Positions 37,450 through 46,586 of a DNA stretch of 64,000 nucleotides are shown piece after piece; position 1 is the first letter of the stretch, and every line of letters starts with the position of its first letter. The stretch comes from Brevibacterium limosum. Lineage in GTDB: Bacteria > Actinomycetota > Actinomycetes > Actinomycetales > Brevibacteriaceae. The translations under genes and the position numbers were made by a program. The notes under the pieces are model-generated. The model did no database searches. It was not told the origin of the DNA and was given only the letters and a program-made list of their open reading frames with translations. Location: the NCBI RefSeq assembly GCF_011617705.1, contig NZ_CP050154.1, positions 2,232,001 to 2,296,000 on the forward strand, given 5' to 3'.

Positions 37450-38162
37450 CCGAGTGACGGGGCCCCTCCTGAAGTGTCGCCTCCATTCGAGGTCTCTCCC
37501 GATCCGCCGTCCCCTGACGTGCCTTCGGTGCCAGAGCCGTCAGTGCCTTCAGAGCCGTCGGTGCCTTCAGAGCCTGAGGTCCCTTCGGAGCCCCCGGTGC
37601 TTGCTGATTCGGCGTCGTCTCCGCTCGGCGCGGGGCTCTCGGTCTCGCCGTCTTTGCCGTTGATGTCCTCGCCCGGCAGATGACCGGCACCGTTGGAATC
37701 GCCGTCTTCGTCGCGCTTCTCACCCTTCGGCGCCTTGACGCCCTTCGGCCGTTCGACCTCGCCGAACAGGCAGGAACCCGTCGACTCCGTGGGCTGGACG
37801 AGGTCGGCACTGGCTTTGCCCGCCCGGATCTCTCCGACGACGCAGCCTTTGTCGGTCTTGACTCCGAACATCTTCGAGGGAACCTCGTTGCCCAGCGGCG
37901 ATTCGTCGATCGTGGCCTCGAGCTGCTCGGGCTCGTATCCGGCGTCGAGCATCGTGGTGAAGAACTTCTTCGTCGACGGCACCGATTCCTTGTCTCCCGT
38001 CAGCGGTTTGAGCGCCTTGAGCACCTTGTCGACTTCGGCGACGGGCTTCGCCTGTGTCTGCTTCGGCTGGGGCTGCGGATCATCGGAGCCGAAGCCCAGA
38101 AGTGAACAGCCCGACAAAGCCAGTGTCAGTGCTGCGGCACCCAGCACAGGAACGAGACGCAT
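37440..38162 (-). CDS. Secreted lipoprotein with Gly/Ser/Thr/Glu-rich tail
   Basis: 240 residues. Signal peptide MRLVPVLGAAALTLALSGCS with lipobox LSGC; the mature Cys is residue 19. Residues about 40-135 are a folded domain with two Cys (KGCVV, GSCLF), similar in layout to actinobacterial DUF6993 lipoproteins. That assignment is tentative. Residues 135-240 are low complexity with a GSEGTD repeat. Expected on the outer face of the membrane; role unknown. Transcribed toward ettA. Confidence 0.78.
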   Translation of the reverse strand: MRLVPVLGAAALTLALSGCSLLGFGSDDPQPQPKQTQAKPVAEVDKVLKALKPLTGDKESVPSTKKFFTTMLDAGYEPEQLEATIDESPLGNEVPSKMFGVKTDKGCVVGEIRAGKASADLVQPTESTGSCLFGEVERPKGVKAPKGEKRDEDGDSNGAGHLPGEDINGKDGETESPAPSGDDAESASTGGSEGTSGSEGTDGSEGTDGSGTEGTSGDGGSGETSNGGDTSGGAPSLGGG

Positions 38163-38266
38163 CTACAACCTCGGCGAGAGGGGACGATTGACAGTCTCAC
38201 TCTAGCGGATCACTTGTGCCGAGCGCGGCATCGAGACGAGCTCGAAGCGAGGAATCCAGGCGATGA

Positions 38267-38944
38267 TCAGAACGGTGCTGCCGCGTTCGCGGTCTCGCGT
38301 GCGATCGGATCGTCTTCGCCTCCCGCGGCCCTGTCGGTGCCGGTGCTGCCTTCAGATGAGACGCTGGTGTCGGCATCGGCGCCGCCCTCGGAACCGGCGC
38401 GGCCATCATCATCCGAATCCTTCTGGGCGAAGCTGTCTGTTCCAGTCGCACTGGCGACATCGCCGTGCCCGCCGCCGGGCACCGCGGCAGGCGTTTCGGC
38501 AGGGCCCAAAGTGTCCCAGCCCCCATCATTCGTTCCGGAGGACTCCGTGTCCGCCTGTCCGGCAGTGGACTGTGAGCGTTCGGATGCTTTCGCTCGCCGG
38601 TAGTGTGCGGTGCCGTATCTCAGATCGGGGCCGATATGCTCGGCGACCACCGTCGGCGAGATTCCGCTTCGCTCTTCAGTGGCCCATTCCCGGTTCCTCA
38701 GGTTGCCCGTCACGATCACCGCGGCTCCGGTGCTCAGCGACATTGCGGAATTGCTGGCCAGTTCGCCATAGCAGTCGATGCCGAACCATGAGGTGCCGTC
38801 GGTGACGAACTCCCCGGTGTTCTTGTCGACTCGCCAATGGTTCACGGCGAGCCGGAACGAGGCGCAGGCGCGCCCGGACGGCAGCGTGCGCGCGGTGGGG
38901 TCTGTGGCGATTGTGCCGGTGACGGTGATCGGGATTGCGGACAT
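38267..38944 (-). CDS. ssb: Single-stranded DNA-binding protein (probable second SSB)
   Basis: 225 residues from the ATG at 38944 with GGAG six bases upstream. OB-fold about 1-115 (TVTGTIATDPTARTLPSG, SFRLAVN, WFGIDCYGELA, VIVTGNLRNREW). The tail is long and disordered, and ends ANAAAPF: the terminal PF is kept, but the acidic residues usually next to it are replaced by Ala, with EDD 14 residues away. The main ssb normally lies by rpsF/rpsR, so this is likely a paralogue. It lies downstream of two GTPase genes on the same strand. Confidence 0.88.
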   Translation of the reverse strand: MSAIPITVTGTIATDPTARTLPSGRACASFRLAVNHWRVDKNTGEFVTDGTSWFGIDCYGELASNSAMSLSTGAAVIVTGNLRNREWATEERSGISPTVVAEHIGPDLRYGTAHYRRAKASERSQSTAGQADTESSGTNDGGWDTLGPAETPAAVPGGGHGDVASATGTDSFAQKDSDDDGRAGSEGGADADTSVSSEGSTGTDRAAGGEDDPIARETANAAAPF

Positions 38945-39043
38945 CGGAGTCTCCAAATCGGTGCGATGAAACCATACGGTCGTCTGCGTCCGCATGGACT
39001 TTCAGTCAGCCCGATGCTGCGGTCCGGTGTCCAGGCACGCGAA

Positions 39044-39080
39044 ATGCCCTGTGGACAGAGGTTCTGCCTCCACAGGGCAT
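39044..39080 (-). terminator. Terminator after dynamin-like GTPase genes
   Basis: ATGCCCTGTGGA (39044-39055) pairs with TCCACAGGGCAT (39069-39080). It lies between the GTPase gene and ssb, so ssb may be partly independent. Confidence 0.65.
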
Positions 39081-39134
39081 CACAGCCTCAGTGGCCGGCG
39101 CGGTGTGTTTGAGTCGAAGGTGCGCGCCGGCGTC

Positions 39135-40715
39135 TCAGCCGAGCATCTCATAAGCCTGTCGATGCTCCCCGATGACAGTCTTCACCGGGTTGAGGTATGA
39201 GCTCTGGGCGACGCGACCGACCGCGTCTCGCAGCCTTCCGTCGACCTCAGCGGCCGCCTCTTCGGCGCCCCTGGTCCGCGCCGACTTCGCCATCAGCGAG
39301 GTCACAGCAGATCCGATGACGCCGATCACGAGCAGTCCGATGCTGACGATCCAGCACCAGGTCGGCAGAGCACCGGAACCGATCGCGGCGACGAGTGCGG
39401 AGGCGATGAGGCCGAGGACCCCGATGATCGAGGCGACGAAGAAGATGATCTGCAGTGCGTGCGCCAACGACCACCAGTTCGGGGCCTGTCGGGTGATCTC
39501 CACAGCTGTGACGGCCGAGTCGAGGTTCTCTGACAGTTCGTCCGTGCTCTTCTTCTCTGCTTCTGCGGCCTCGTTCTGCCAGGCCTGTGGCATGGTCGAC
39601 ACGGATTCTGCGATGAGTTCGTGAGCCATGAGCCGCACATGCGAGCTCTGTGCCCTGGTCGTCGCCGGCACCGAGGCACGGACGAGTTCGTCCCGGTCCT
39701 GACCGTGTTTGGCGCCCAAGGGGTCGGGCGCATTGCGCTGTGCCCACGCGAGGACGGGATACCCGGTCTTGCGGTAGGCCCGGCGGATGTAGTCGTCGTG
39801 AACGGTCTGTGCCACGGCTTCGACTCCGGCAGCTTCCGACATCGTCTCGACGAGTCGGGACGCGCCAGCCAATTCGTCGGGTGAGGCGACCGGTTCACCG
39901 AGCTCCTTGCGGATCCGTTTGGCCATGGCCTGCATATCGGCCAGCAGCCTTTCGGCGGCGGCGTCGTTCGAATCGACGGTGTCAGCGAGGATGCTGCGGA
40001 TCTCTGGGATGCCTTCTCGGGTCGCTGCCGAGGAGATGCGCACATTCGTCTCGCTCAGCCCGTCCTCGTTGAGCAGCTGGCGCAGATGGTCACCTGCGGC
40101 CCTCTGCTCCTCCGGGCTGAGTTTGTCGATCTGGTTGAGGACGACGACCATGTTCGCGCTGTTCTCGGCGAGTTTGGTCAGGTACTCGGAGTGGAGGGAG
40201 AAGTCGGCGTACTTCTGCGGGTCGACGACCCAGAAGACGACGTCGACGAGTCCCACCAGCCGGTCGGATTCGACGCGGTGTTCGACTGCCGTGGAGTCGT
40301 GGTCGGGCAGATCGAGGAGGATCAGCCCGTGCAGGCGCCGCTGGTCGTCACCGTCGAGTGCCGATTCGCGCCAGGTGCGGCTGCGTTCGGGCACGTGCAG
40401 CCAGTCGAGGACATCGTTTCCGCCCTCTCCCCAGACACAGGCGGTCGGGCGTGAGGTCGTCGGCCGGCGCACACCGACTCGGGCGATCTCGAGACCGGCC
40501 ACCGCGTTGAACAGCGAGGACTTGCCCGAGCCGGTGGAGCCGGCGAAGGCCACAACGGTGAAGTCCTCCCCCAGGCCCAGGCGATCTTCTGCCCGATCGA
40601 GCAGATTCTGGGCATCGGTGCGGACGTCTCCGGCGAGTTTGTCATCGCTCAGCGACAGCGCATGTCGGATGCCTTCGGCCAGATTCCGGATCTCGGTCTG
40701 TGCAGAACTGTTCAC
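39135..40715 (-). CDS. Dynamin-like / YfjP-type GTPase, membrane-anchored
   Basis: 526 residues, GTG start overlapping the stop of the upstream GTPase (GTGA). G1 GSTGSGKSS, G3 DLPDHDS, G4 NQID: a complete GTPase domain in residues about 50-240. A helical middle follows, then two hydrophobic helices at about 428-475 (HALQIIFFVASIIGVLGLIA, WIVSIGLLVIGVIG) and a short helical end. This layout fits bacterial dynamin-like proteins (DynA/DynB, IniA-like) that act in pairs on membranes. Confidence 0.85.
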   Translation of the reverse strand: MNSSAQTEIRNLAEGIRHALSLSDDKLAGDVRTDAQNLLDRAEDRLGLGEDFTVVAFAGSTGSGKSSLFNAVAGLEIARVGVRRPTTSRPTACVWGEGGNDVLDWLHVPERSRTWRESALDGDDQRRLHGLILLDLPDHDSTAVEHRVESDRLVGLVDVVFWVVDPQKYADFSLHSEYLTKLAENSANMVVVLNQIDKLSPEEQRAAGDHLRQLLNEDGLSETNVRISSAATREGIPEIRSILADTVDSNDAAAERLLADMQAMAKRIRKELGEPVASPDELAGASRLVETMSEAAGVEAVAQTVHDDYIRRAYRKTGYPVLAWAQRNAPDPLGAKHGQDRDELVRASVPATTRAQSSHVRLMAHELIAESVSTMPQAWQNEAAEAEKKSTDELSENLDSAVTAVEITRQAPNWWSLAHALQIIFFVASIIGVLGLIASALVAAIGSGALPTWCWIVSIGLLVIGVIGSAVTSLMAKSARTRGAEEAAAEVDGRLRDAVGRVAQSSYLNPVKTVIGEHRQAYEMLG

Positions 40716-42409
40716 AATGCCACCTCAAGTCGTTCACCGGAGGCGCGCAGGGCGCCCGCTTGCCGCGCCGGTACCGCGGATAGTCTCAGAGCGTTGTCGA
40801 AAGGGGTCCGGCAGCTCGCGACGATTCCCACAGCGGCATCGAGGAAGCGCTGGCGGATCGAGGAGATGAGCCCGGCGGCCTCGTCCTCTCCGAAGATCGT
40901 CTCTGCGAGGTTGAGTGCGACTCCGGCTCCCTGCCGGTTGCCCTGCCCCACATCGCGGCTTTGCTGCGGATCCCAGAAGGCGGCGTATTCGACGACTGCG
41001 CAGACGCCGGCGACACCGAAGGAGAGGATTCGGGCCTTGGACTTCTTGCCCTGACCGATATCGCGCACGAGCGCATTGACTTCGTCGGACCAGGTGCTCA
41101 CGGCCGACTTCACCGCGTCCTCGAGACCTGCCCCGACAGTTCGCAGTTCGGGCTGGTCCTCGATGAGGGCGGCTCCGGCGGCCGTATTGCGCCATTCGGC
41201 GTTGACCTCATCGACCACGTCGATGGCCTGTTCGCGCAGTGAGACCGCGGCACTGCGCAGAATCGCCACGTGCAGAGGAGTGGCCGCGTCATGTTTGCCG
41301 GTGACCGCCGCCGAGATGCGATCGCGCATTCGGGCCATGGTCGGCTCCAGACCGCGGAACAGCTGTCCGGTGCCCACGAAGTCCTGCCAGCGGGCATTGA
41401 CCTCCCCGTGCAGGACGCGACCGTCAGAGAACACCTCGACGAGTCCCGACTGCGCGGATCGGAAGCTCTTCTCCAACGAACCGGCCAGAGCGGAGTGCGC
41501 CTGTTCCTGAGTCTCGGCGAAGTCCGCGAGTTCGCGGACCCGCAGCGGCAGGGCCGCGACGGCGCCGGTGAGCGTGCGGTTGCGGATGCGTTCGAGGGAG
41601 GTTCCCTCTGTGCCGACCTGGGAGATCCAGGAGCGTATCGGATAGATCGCCGAATGCGGGAGCAGTCCGTCCTCGAGTTCGAGCTCGGCGACGGAGAAGA
41701 TCGGTGAGTTCGCCAGTCCCGCTTCAGAGAGCAGACTCGACAGATGATGCCTGACTTCGCGGTTGGCTTCGGGCGGAACCCGGTCGAGGACGATGGCCAC
41801 GGAGGTGCTTCGCGCCGCCGCTGTCTTCAGCAGCGCCCAGGGAGCGGCATCGGCATACCGGTTCGCCGTGGTCACGAAGAGCCACAGATCTGCGCTGAGC
41901 AGCACCCTGTGCGACAGCGCACGGTTCGTTTCTGAGATGGAGTCGATATCGGGGCAGTCGAGGATGGCCGTGCCCGGTTCGATGTTCTCATCGGCGATGA
42001 GAACGACTCCGGGCACGCTCGACTGCGGATCGGAGCTGCGGGGCAGGTCCGGCAGGTAGTGTTCTGATTCGAAGAATTTGGAATCGGCCGGGTTGAAGAT
42101 GACGACCGGGTTGCCTGTCGTCGGTCGACGCACTCCGGCAGGACTCACGTTCCGGCCCACGAGCGAGTTGACCAGTGTCGATTTGCCGGCACCGGTCGAT
42201 CCGCCCACAGCGATGAGGAACGGCGTCCGTGAACTGTTGATCCGCGGCAGCAGGTAGTCGTTGAGTTCTGCGGTCAGCGTCGAGTGTGCTGTGCGAGCGT
42301 CGGCGAAGTCTTCGCTGCGCAGGGTGAAGCGCGTCTCCGAGACTCGCTTGACGATATCGTTCAACGCTTGGCCGACCGGCGGCGTCACGGCGCTCTTGCT
42401 CTCAGTCAT
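40712..42409 (-). CDS. Dynamin-like GTPase, partner of the next gene
   Basis: 565 residues from the ATG at 42409, preceded by GGAGG. G1 GGSTGAGKSTL, switch PTTGNP, G3 DCPDID; the G4 position reads VLDRVP, not the usual NKxD. A long helical region follows (about 240-470). One modest hydrophobic stretch (ILSFGVAGVCAVVEYAAFW) lies at about 475-495, so membrane contact is weaker than in the partner. Translationally coupled to the second GTPase, suggesting a heteromeric pair. Confidence 0.84.
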   Translation of the reverse strand: MTESKSAVTPPVGQALNDIVKRVSETRFTLRSEDFADARTAHSTLTAELNDYLLPRINSSRTPFLIAVGGSTGAGKSTLVNSLVGRNVSPAGVRRPTTGNPVVIFNPADSKFFESEHYLPDLPRSSDPQSSVPGVVLIADENIEPGTAILDCPDIDSISETNRALSHRVLLSADLWLFVTTANRYADAAPWALLKTAAARSTSVAIVLDRVPPEANREVRHHLSSLLSEAGLANSPIFSVAELELEDGLLPHSAIYPIRSWISQVGTEGTSLERIRNRTLTGAVAALPLRVRELADFAETQEQAHSALAGSLEKSFRSAQSGLVEVFSDGRVLHGEVNARWQDFVGTGQLFRGLEPTMARMRDRISAAVTGKHDAATPLHVAILRSAAVSLREQAIDVVDEVNAEWRNTAAGAALIEDQPELRTVGAGLEDAVKSAVSTWSDEVNALVRDIGQGKKSKARILSFGVAGVCAVVEYAAFWDPQQSRDVGQGNRQGAGVALNLAETIFGEDEAAGLISSIRQRFLDAAVGIVASCRTPFDNALRLSAVPARQAGALRASGERLEVAL

Positions 42410-42533
42410 CACGCCTCCACTCTCTATGTTTTCCCAGCTCGGCACCAACTGCCACGCCGTATCGGCGCGGATTTGCTCACGGTCAGCACGGATCAGGCAT
42501 TCGCGTCTCAACGGCGCGTCCGGACATGAGAAG

Positions 42534-42607
42534 CGCCCCCGGCGGGGCTCGAACCCGCGACCTACCGCTTAGAAGGCGGTTGCTCTATCCGACTGAGCTA
42601 CGGAGGC
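42534..42607 (-). tRNA. tRNA-Arg (anticodon TCT)
   Basis: Acceptor GCCTCCG pairs with CGGGGGC (one G-T). D-arm GCTCAGTCGGATAGAGC, anticodon loop CTTCTAA (anticodon TCT, reads AGA), T-arm GCGGGTTCGAGCCCCGC, discriminator G. AGA is expected to be a rare codon at this GC content. Confidence 0.95.
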
Positions 42608-42646
42608 TCAAATATCGTAACCGATGCTCGGATGAGAACAGAAAGC

Positions 42647-42694
42647 GGCCCCGGTTCAGGTTGGCTGTCTCAGTCGCCGCCTCGAACCGGGGCC
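42647..42694 (-). terminator. Terminator of small membrane protein gene
   Basis: GGCCCCGGTTC (42647-42657) pairs perfectly with GAACCGGGGCC (42684-42694), 26-base loop. Confidence 0.6.
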
Positions 42695-42727
42695 GGTTCG
42701 CTGCCGTGGAATACCGGCAGGGACATC

Positions 42728-42934
42728 TCAGTAGTGACGGGCCGCGTTCTCCATCGACTTGCGCACTGTCACAAAGGACACGACGACCACTCCCGTCATC
42801 GCAAGGATGACAGCCACAGCTTCGATGCCGAAGGCGAAGTCGACGATGATCGGGAAGAACCCTGCGAGCATGAAGCCCAGCAACGCGACCAGCGTGAGTG
42901 CCGTGGCAATTGAGAAGAGCTTTGCACCATTCAT
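42728..42934 (-). CDS. Small two-helix membrane protein
   Basis: 68 residues, ATG preceded by AAGGAG at good spacing. Two hydrophobic helices (LFSIATALTLVALLGFMLAG; FGIEAVAVILAMTGVVVVSF) and a short charged end. Function unknown. Bounded by a tRNA terminator-type hairpin on one side and the thiamine-binding-like gene on the other. Confidence 0.72.
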   Translation of the reverse strand: MNGAKLFSIATALTLVALLGFMLAGFFPIIVDFAFGIEAVAVILAMTGVVVVSFVTVRKSMENAARHY

Positions 42935-43022
42935 TGTCCATCTCCTTCGATCGGCGCATCCGATGAAAAAAGACTAACCCCAGACACGGCTCACGTCACT
43001 GAAAATTTGAGAAGAATTCGCC

Positions 43023-43337
43023 TCAGTCGTCTCCGCGGGCGTCGATCGCCTTCTCCAGGCGCTCGAGTTTGCCGTCGATCTCGCCGGAGTAGCCGGGCCT
43101 GATATCGGCCTTGACCACCAGCGACACCCGGGTGCCGAACTGGCCGACGGCCTCGGTGGCGTCTTTGATGACCGCGAAGACTTCGTCCCATTCGCCTTCG
43201 ATGGTCGTGAACATCGAGTCCGTGCGGTGCGGCAGACCGGAGTTGCGGACGATCTCGACGGCCGCTGCCACGGCGTCGTGGACCGAAGCATCGGCCCCTT
43301 CTCCCCCGCTGGGGGCGACTGAGAAAGCTGCGAGCAT
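43023..43337 (-). CDS. MTH1187 family thiamine-binding-like protein (DUF77)
   Basis: 104 residues starting MLAAFSVAPSGGEGADASVH. Ferredoxin-like fold family that binds thiamine or related compounds in tetramers (YkoF/MTH1187). Typical motifs are FSVAPSGGEG, GLPHRTDSMFTTIEGEWDEVF and VSLVVKADIRPG. AAGGG lies about ten bases upstream. It follows the thiolase gene after a hairpin. Confidence 0.85.
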   Translation of the reverse strand: MLAAFSVAPSGGEGADASVHDAVAAAVEIVRNSGLPHRTDSMFTTIEGEWDEVFAVIKDATEAVGQFGTRVSLVVKADIRPGYSGEIDGKLERLEKAIDARGDD

Positions 43338-43360
43338 GGTGGTGATCCCTTCTTTCCGAT

Positions 43361-43390
43361 GCGGTGGGGAACCGATCGGCTCCCCACCGC
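43361..43390 (-). terminator. Hairpin after thiolase gene
   Basis: GCGGTGGGGA (43361-43370) pairs with TCCCCACCGC (43381-43390), inner bases partly pairing. Lies between acetyl-CoA acetyltransferase and the downstream small gene; possible partial terminator. Confidence 0.6.
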
Positions 43391-43423
43391 TCTTTCTGTC
43401 TGACTCGGGTCGGTCGGCTCTGC

Positions 43424-44614
43424 TCAGGCCTGAGCAGGCACTGTCACGATGAGCGAGTCGCCCTGCCCGCCGCCGCCGCAGAGGGCGGCGATTCCCGTGC
43501 CGCCGCCTCGGCGCTGGAGTTCGAGGGCAAGGGTGAGGACGACTCGTGCTCCCGAGGCGCCGATCGGGTGGCCCAGTGCGACGGCCCCTCCGTTGACGTT
43601 GACCTTGTCCTCGTCGACGCCGAGGTCCTTGGCGCTGGCCAGGCCGACGGCGGCGAAGGCCTCGTTGATCTCGTAGAGATCGAAGGAATCGGCTGCGACG
43701 CCTTCGCGTTCGGCAGCGACCCTGATGGCCTGTGACGGCTGGTGCTGGAGAGTCGAATCGGGCCCGGCGGTCCATGCATGGGACCGGACTTCGGCGAGGA
43801 TCGGAGCGCCCAGCTGTTCGGCCTTCTCACGCGACATGACGACGACAGCGCAAGCCCCGTCGGAGATCTGGGAGGCATTGCCGGCGGTGATCGTTCCGTC
43901 TTTGCGGAAGGAGGGGCGCAGCTTGGACAGGGAGTCGACGGTCGTATTCGACCGCACTCCCTCATCGACGGAGACGGTGACATCGCCCTTGCGCGAGCTG
44001 ATGGTCACGGGAACGATTTCGTTCTCGAAGGCCCCGGACTCCTGCGCCGCGGCGGCTCGCTGGTGCGAACGAGCAGAGAACGCGTCCTGCTCGGCGCGGG
44101 AGAATTCGCGGTCACCGGCGTTGGCCTCTTCGGTCAGTCCGCCCATGGCCTGATCGGTGAATGCGTCCCAGAGACCGTCGTAGTCCATATGGTCCTTGAC
44201 GACGACGTCGCCGTACTTGTAGCCCGAACGCGACTTCGTGAGCATGTGCGGAGCCTGGCTCATCGACTCCTGCCCGCCGGCCACCACGATGTCGTACTCG
44301 CCGGCCCGGATCAGCTGAGCGGCCTGGGTGATCGTATTGATCCCCGACAGGCACAGCTTATTCACCGACACAGCCGGAACGGACATGGGAATACCGGCCT
44401 TGACCGCCGCCTGCCGACCGGGACCCTGACTGTTTCCGGCCTGCAGAACCTGGCCCATGATCACGTAGTCGACGTCAGAGCCCTGAATTCCGGCGCGATC
44501 GAGTGCACCGGCGATGGCTTCGGCGCCGAGCTCGACGGCGCTGAGTTTCGACAGCTCTCCCTGCAGTCGCCCGAACGGTGTGCGCGCTCCGGCGACGATC
44601 ACTGCATCAGCCAT
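43424..44614 (-). CDS. Acetyl-CoA C-acetyltransferase (thiolase)
   Basis: 396 residues from the ATG at 44614 with AGGAGG five bases upstream. Acyl-enzyme Cys in [12 protein letters not shown] (about 89), His in [10 protein letters not shown] and second Cys in [11 protein letters not shown]. Biosynthetic-type thiolase condensing or cleaving acetoacetyl-CoA. Divergent from the coiled-coil gene. Confidence 0.93.
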   Translation of the reverse strand: MADAVIVAGARTPFGRLQGELSKLSAVELGAEAIAGALDRAGIQGSDVDYVIMGQVLQAGNSQGPGRQAAVKAGIPMSVPAVSVNKLCLSGINTITQAAQLIRAGEYDIVVAGGQESMSQAPHMLTKSRSGYKYGDVVVKDHMDYDGLWDAFTDQAMGGLTEEANAGDREFSRAEQDAFSARSHQRAAAAQESGAFENEIVPVTISSRKGDVTVSVDEGVRSNTTVDSLSKLRPSFRKDGTITAGNASQISDGACAVVVMSREKAEQLGAPILAEVRSHAWTAGPDSTLQHQPSQAIRVAAEREGVAADSFDLYEINEAFAAVGLASAKDLGVDEDKVNVNGGAVALGHPIGASGARVVLTLALELQRRGGGTGIAALCGGGGQGDSLIVTVPAQA

Positions 44615-44846
44615 ATTTCCTCCTCGGATTTCCGCGCCCGGACTCTGTCCGCGGCACGTAAGCATTTCGACATCCACCAGCCTAGTCGAGGCCCATGTGG
44701 CCTGCATCACGGGGTCCGCTCGGCCCTGCCGGCGGAGCCTCGCCCACACTCTCGCATTCGCACCCAACACTCATGGAGTCTCCGTTAGAGTAGGACGAGG
44801 ACAGCCTAAGAACACCCCCTTTCCAAGATGACAGGAGTTCGCTTCA

Positions 44847-46469
44847 GTGACGCCCACCGAAGAATTCCGCACAGCGATGCGCGGCTACGAGAAGAGTGAA
44901 GTCGATTCGCGTCTGCAGCAGCTGCGCACCGAGGTCGAGTCGGTCCGCAAAGCCTTGGCCGATGCGCGCAGTCAGGTCATCAATGCAGATCGGGCGAAGC
45001 TGCAGATCGCCGGAGAGCTCTCTGAAGCCAAGGCACAGCTGAAGAAGGCTGCCAACGACAACGCAGAGGCCGCCGGTCCTCCCGGCAGCCGCATCGACCA
45101 TCTCCTCAAGATCGCCGAATCGCAGGCCCGCGAGACCCTGGCTCAGGCCAATTCCGATGCTGAGACGATCCGGAACAAGGCCCGCGCCGAGGCGGCTTCC
45201 GCTCGTGCTCGGATGCACACCGAGAGCAATGACACCCTGTCCAATGCCCGCTCCGAAGCCGATGCGATCACCTCCTCGGCCGAGCTGCGCGCCGAAGAGA
45301 CGATCAAGGCCGCGGAGAAGCGCGCCGCGGAGCTCAGCGCGACCACCGAACGAGAGACCAATCAGGCCAAGGAAGCGAATGCCGCTTCCGCGAAGGAAGC
45401 TCGCGAGAGCCTCGATCTCGAACTCTCCGAACTGCGGGCGACTGCGGAGAAGGAAGCTGCAGATCTGCGCGCAGAAGCCAAGGCCGAGGCCGAGGAGACT
45501 GTAGCTGCCGCACAGGCACAGGCCGATGAGCTGCTCAAGGCCGCGAAGGCCCGCGATGAGGCGTCGAAGAAGGCCGGAAACGAATTCGACGTCGAACTCG
45601 CGAACAAGCGCAAAGAAGCCGAAACCGAACGCAAGAAGCGCTACGAAGAGGCTCAGGCTGAGAACAAGAAGCTCATCGAAGAGGCTCAGGCACGCGCAGC
45701 GAAGGCCGACACCGAGGCGAAGGAGGCTGCCGAGCGCGCGGAGCAGACCCGCACCGACGCGGTGAAGAAGGCTGACGAGATCATCGCCGATGGAAAGTCT
45801 CGCGCCCAGACGCTCATCGCCGAAGCTCGGGCCACCGCGGAGGCGACCATCGAGGAATCCGCGGCGGAGGCGAAGCGCAATGTCGCCTCGGCACAGTCGC
45901 AGGTCGATCTGCTCACGAAGCAGCGCAAGACGATCACCGCTCAGCTCGATCAGCTCCGCTCCCTGTTTGCGATGCCCGGAGTCATGGGCGGCGACTCGGT
46001 GGATCCGGCGAAGGCCGAATCGGCTTCTCACGCAACCGAACAGATCGCCGACGGTCAGGAACTCGAAGATCTGCTGGCCGACGATGACTCATCGGATGCA
46101 GCGAAGGACGACGCTTCCAAGCAGTCGACCGAGACTGCGAAGTCGACCGACGCCGAGGCTGATCCGGCCGGGGCCGTCGAGTCCGAGGATTCGAAAGCGA
46201 CTGGAGCTCCGAAGAGCGACGGCGCCGGAGCCGAGGAGAACGGCTCCGCGAAGTCCGACGCCGAGTCGACCGATGATGCGAAGACGACGCCTGATTCGAA
46301 CACCGCTGCAGAGTCGGCTGCGGACTCCGCCGACGATGATGAGGACACGAAGGGCGAAGACCTGCCCAACGGCGCCACTGACGAGGACACCATCTCGATC
46401 AACGCTCAGGTCTCCGGCTCGAAGAAGAACAGCTCGAAGACGTCACGCTCGCGCAACTCGCTTCGCTGA
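44847..46469 (+). CDS. Long coiled-coil protein with DivIVA-like N-terminus
   Basis: 540 residues, GTG start with AGGAG about ten bases before. The N-terminus FRTAMRGYEKSEVDSRLQQL resembles the DivIVA lipid-binding/coiled-coil start (GY..xEVD). Residues about 30-375 are nearly continuous Ala/Glu/Lys/Arg coiled coil with no membrane segment. About 400-520 are disordered acidic Ser/Asp/Ala; the end is basic (SSKTSRSRNSLR). It is likely a cytoskeletal or polar scaffold protein, comparable with Scy/Wag31-type proteins. Role inferred. Confidence 0.75.
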   Translation: MTPTEEFRTAMRGYEKSEVDSRLQQLRTEVESVRKALADARSQVINADRAKLQIAGELSEAKAQLKKAANDNAEAAGPPGSRIDHLLKIAESQARETLAQANSDAETIRNKARAEAASARARMHTESNDTLSNARSEADAITSSAELRAEETIKAAEKRAAELSATTERETNQAKEANAASAKEARESLDLELSELRATAEKEAADLRAEAKAEAEETVAAAQAQADELLKAAKARDEASKKAGNEFDVELANKRKEAETERKKRYEEAQAENKKLIEEAQARAAKADTEAKEAAERAEQTRTDAVKKADEIIADGKSRAQTLIAEARATAEATIEESAAEAKRNVASAQSQVDLLTKQRKTITAQLDQLRSLFAMPGVMGGDSVDPAKAESASHATEQIADGQELEDLLADDDSSDAAKDDASKQSTETAKSTDAEADPAGAVESEDSKATGAPKSDGAGAEENGSAKSDAESTDDAKTTPDSNTAAESAADSADDDEDTKGEDLPNGATDEDTISINAQVSGSKKNSSKTSRSRNSLR

Positions 46470-46487
46470 GGCCGACTGAGGCGAATA

Positions 46488-46523
46488 TGAGGAAGGGACC
46501 CGCTGTTGCGGGTCCCTTCCTCA
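46488..46523. terminator. Bidirectional terminator, 16-bp stem
   Basis: TGAGGAAGGGACCCGC and its exact complement flank TGTT, between the coiled-coil gene and the convergent zinc-ribbon gene. Confidence 0.88.
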
Positions 46524-46586
46524 TTGACGGCCTCGGAGCTCGGTCGACCGAAGACATTCAGCCGACGGGCCTCCGACCGTCAGAAC

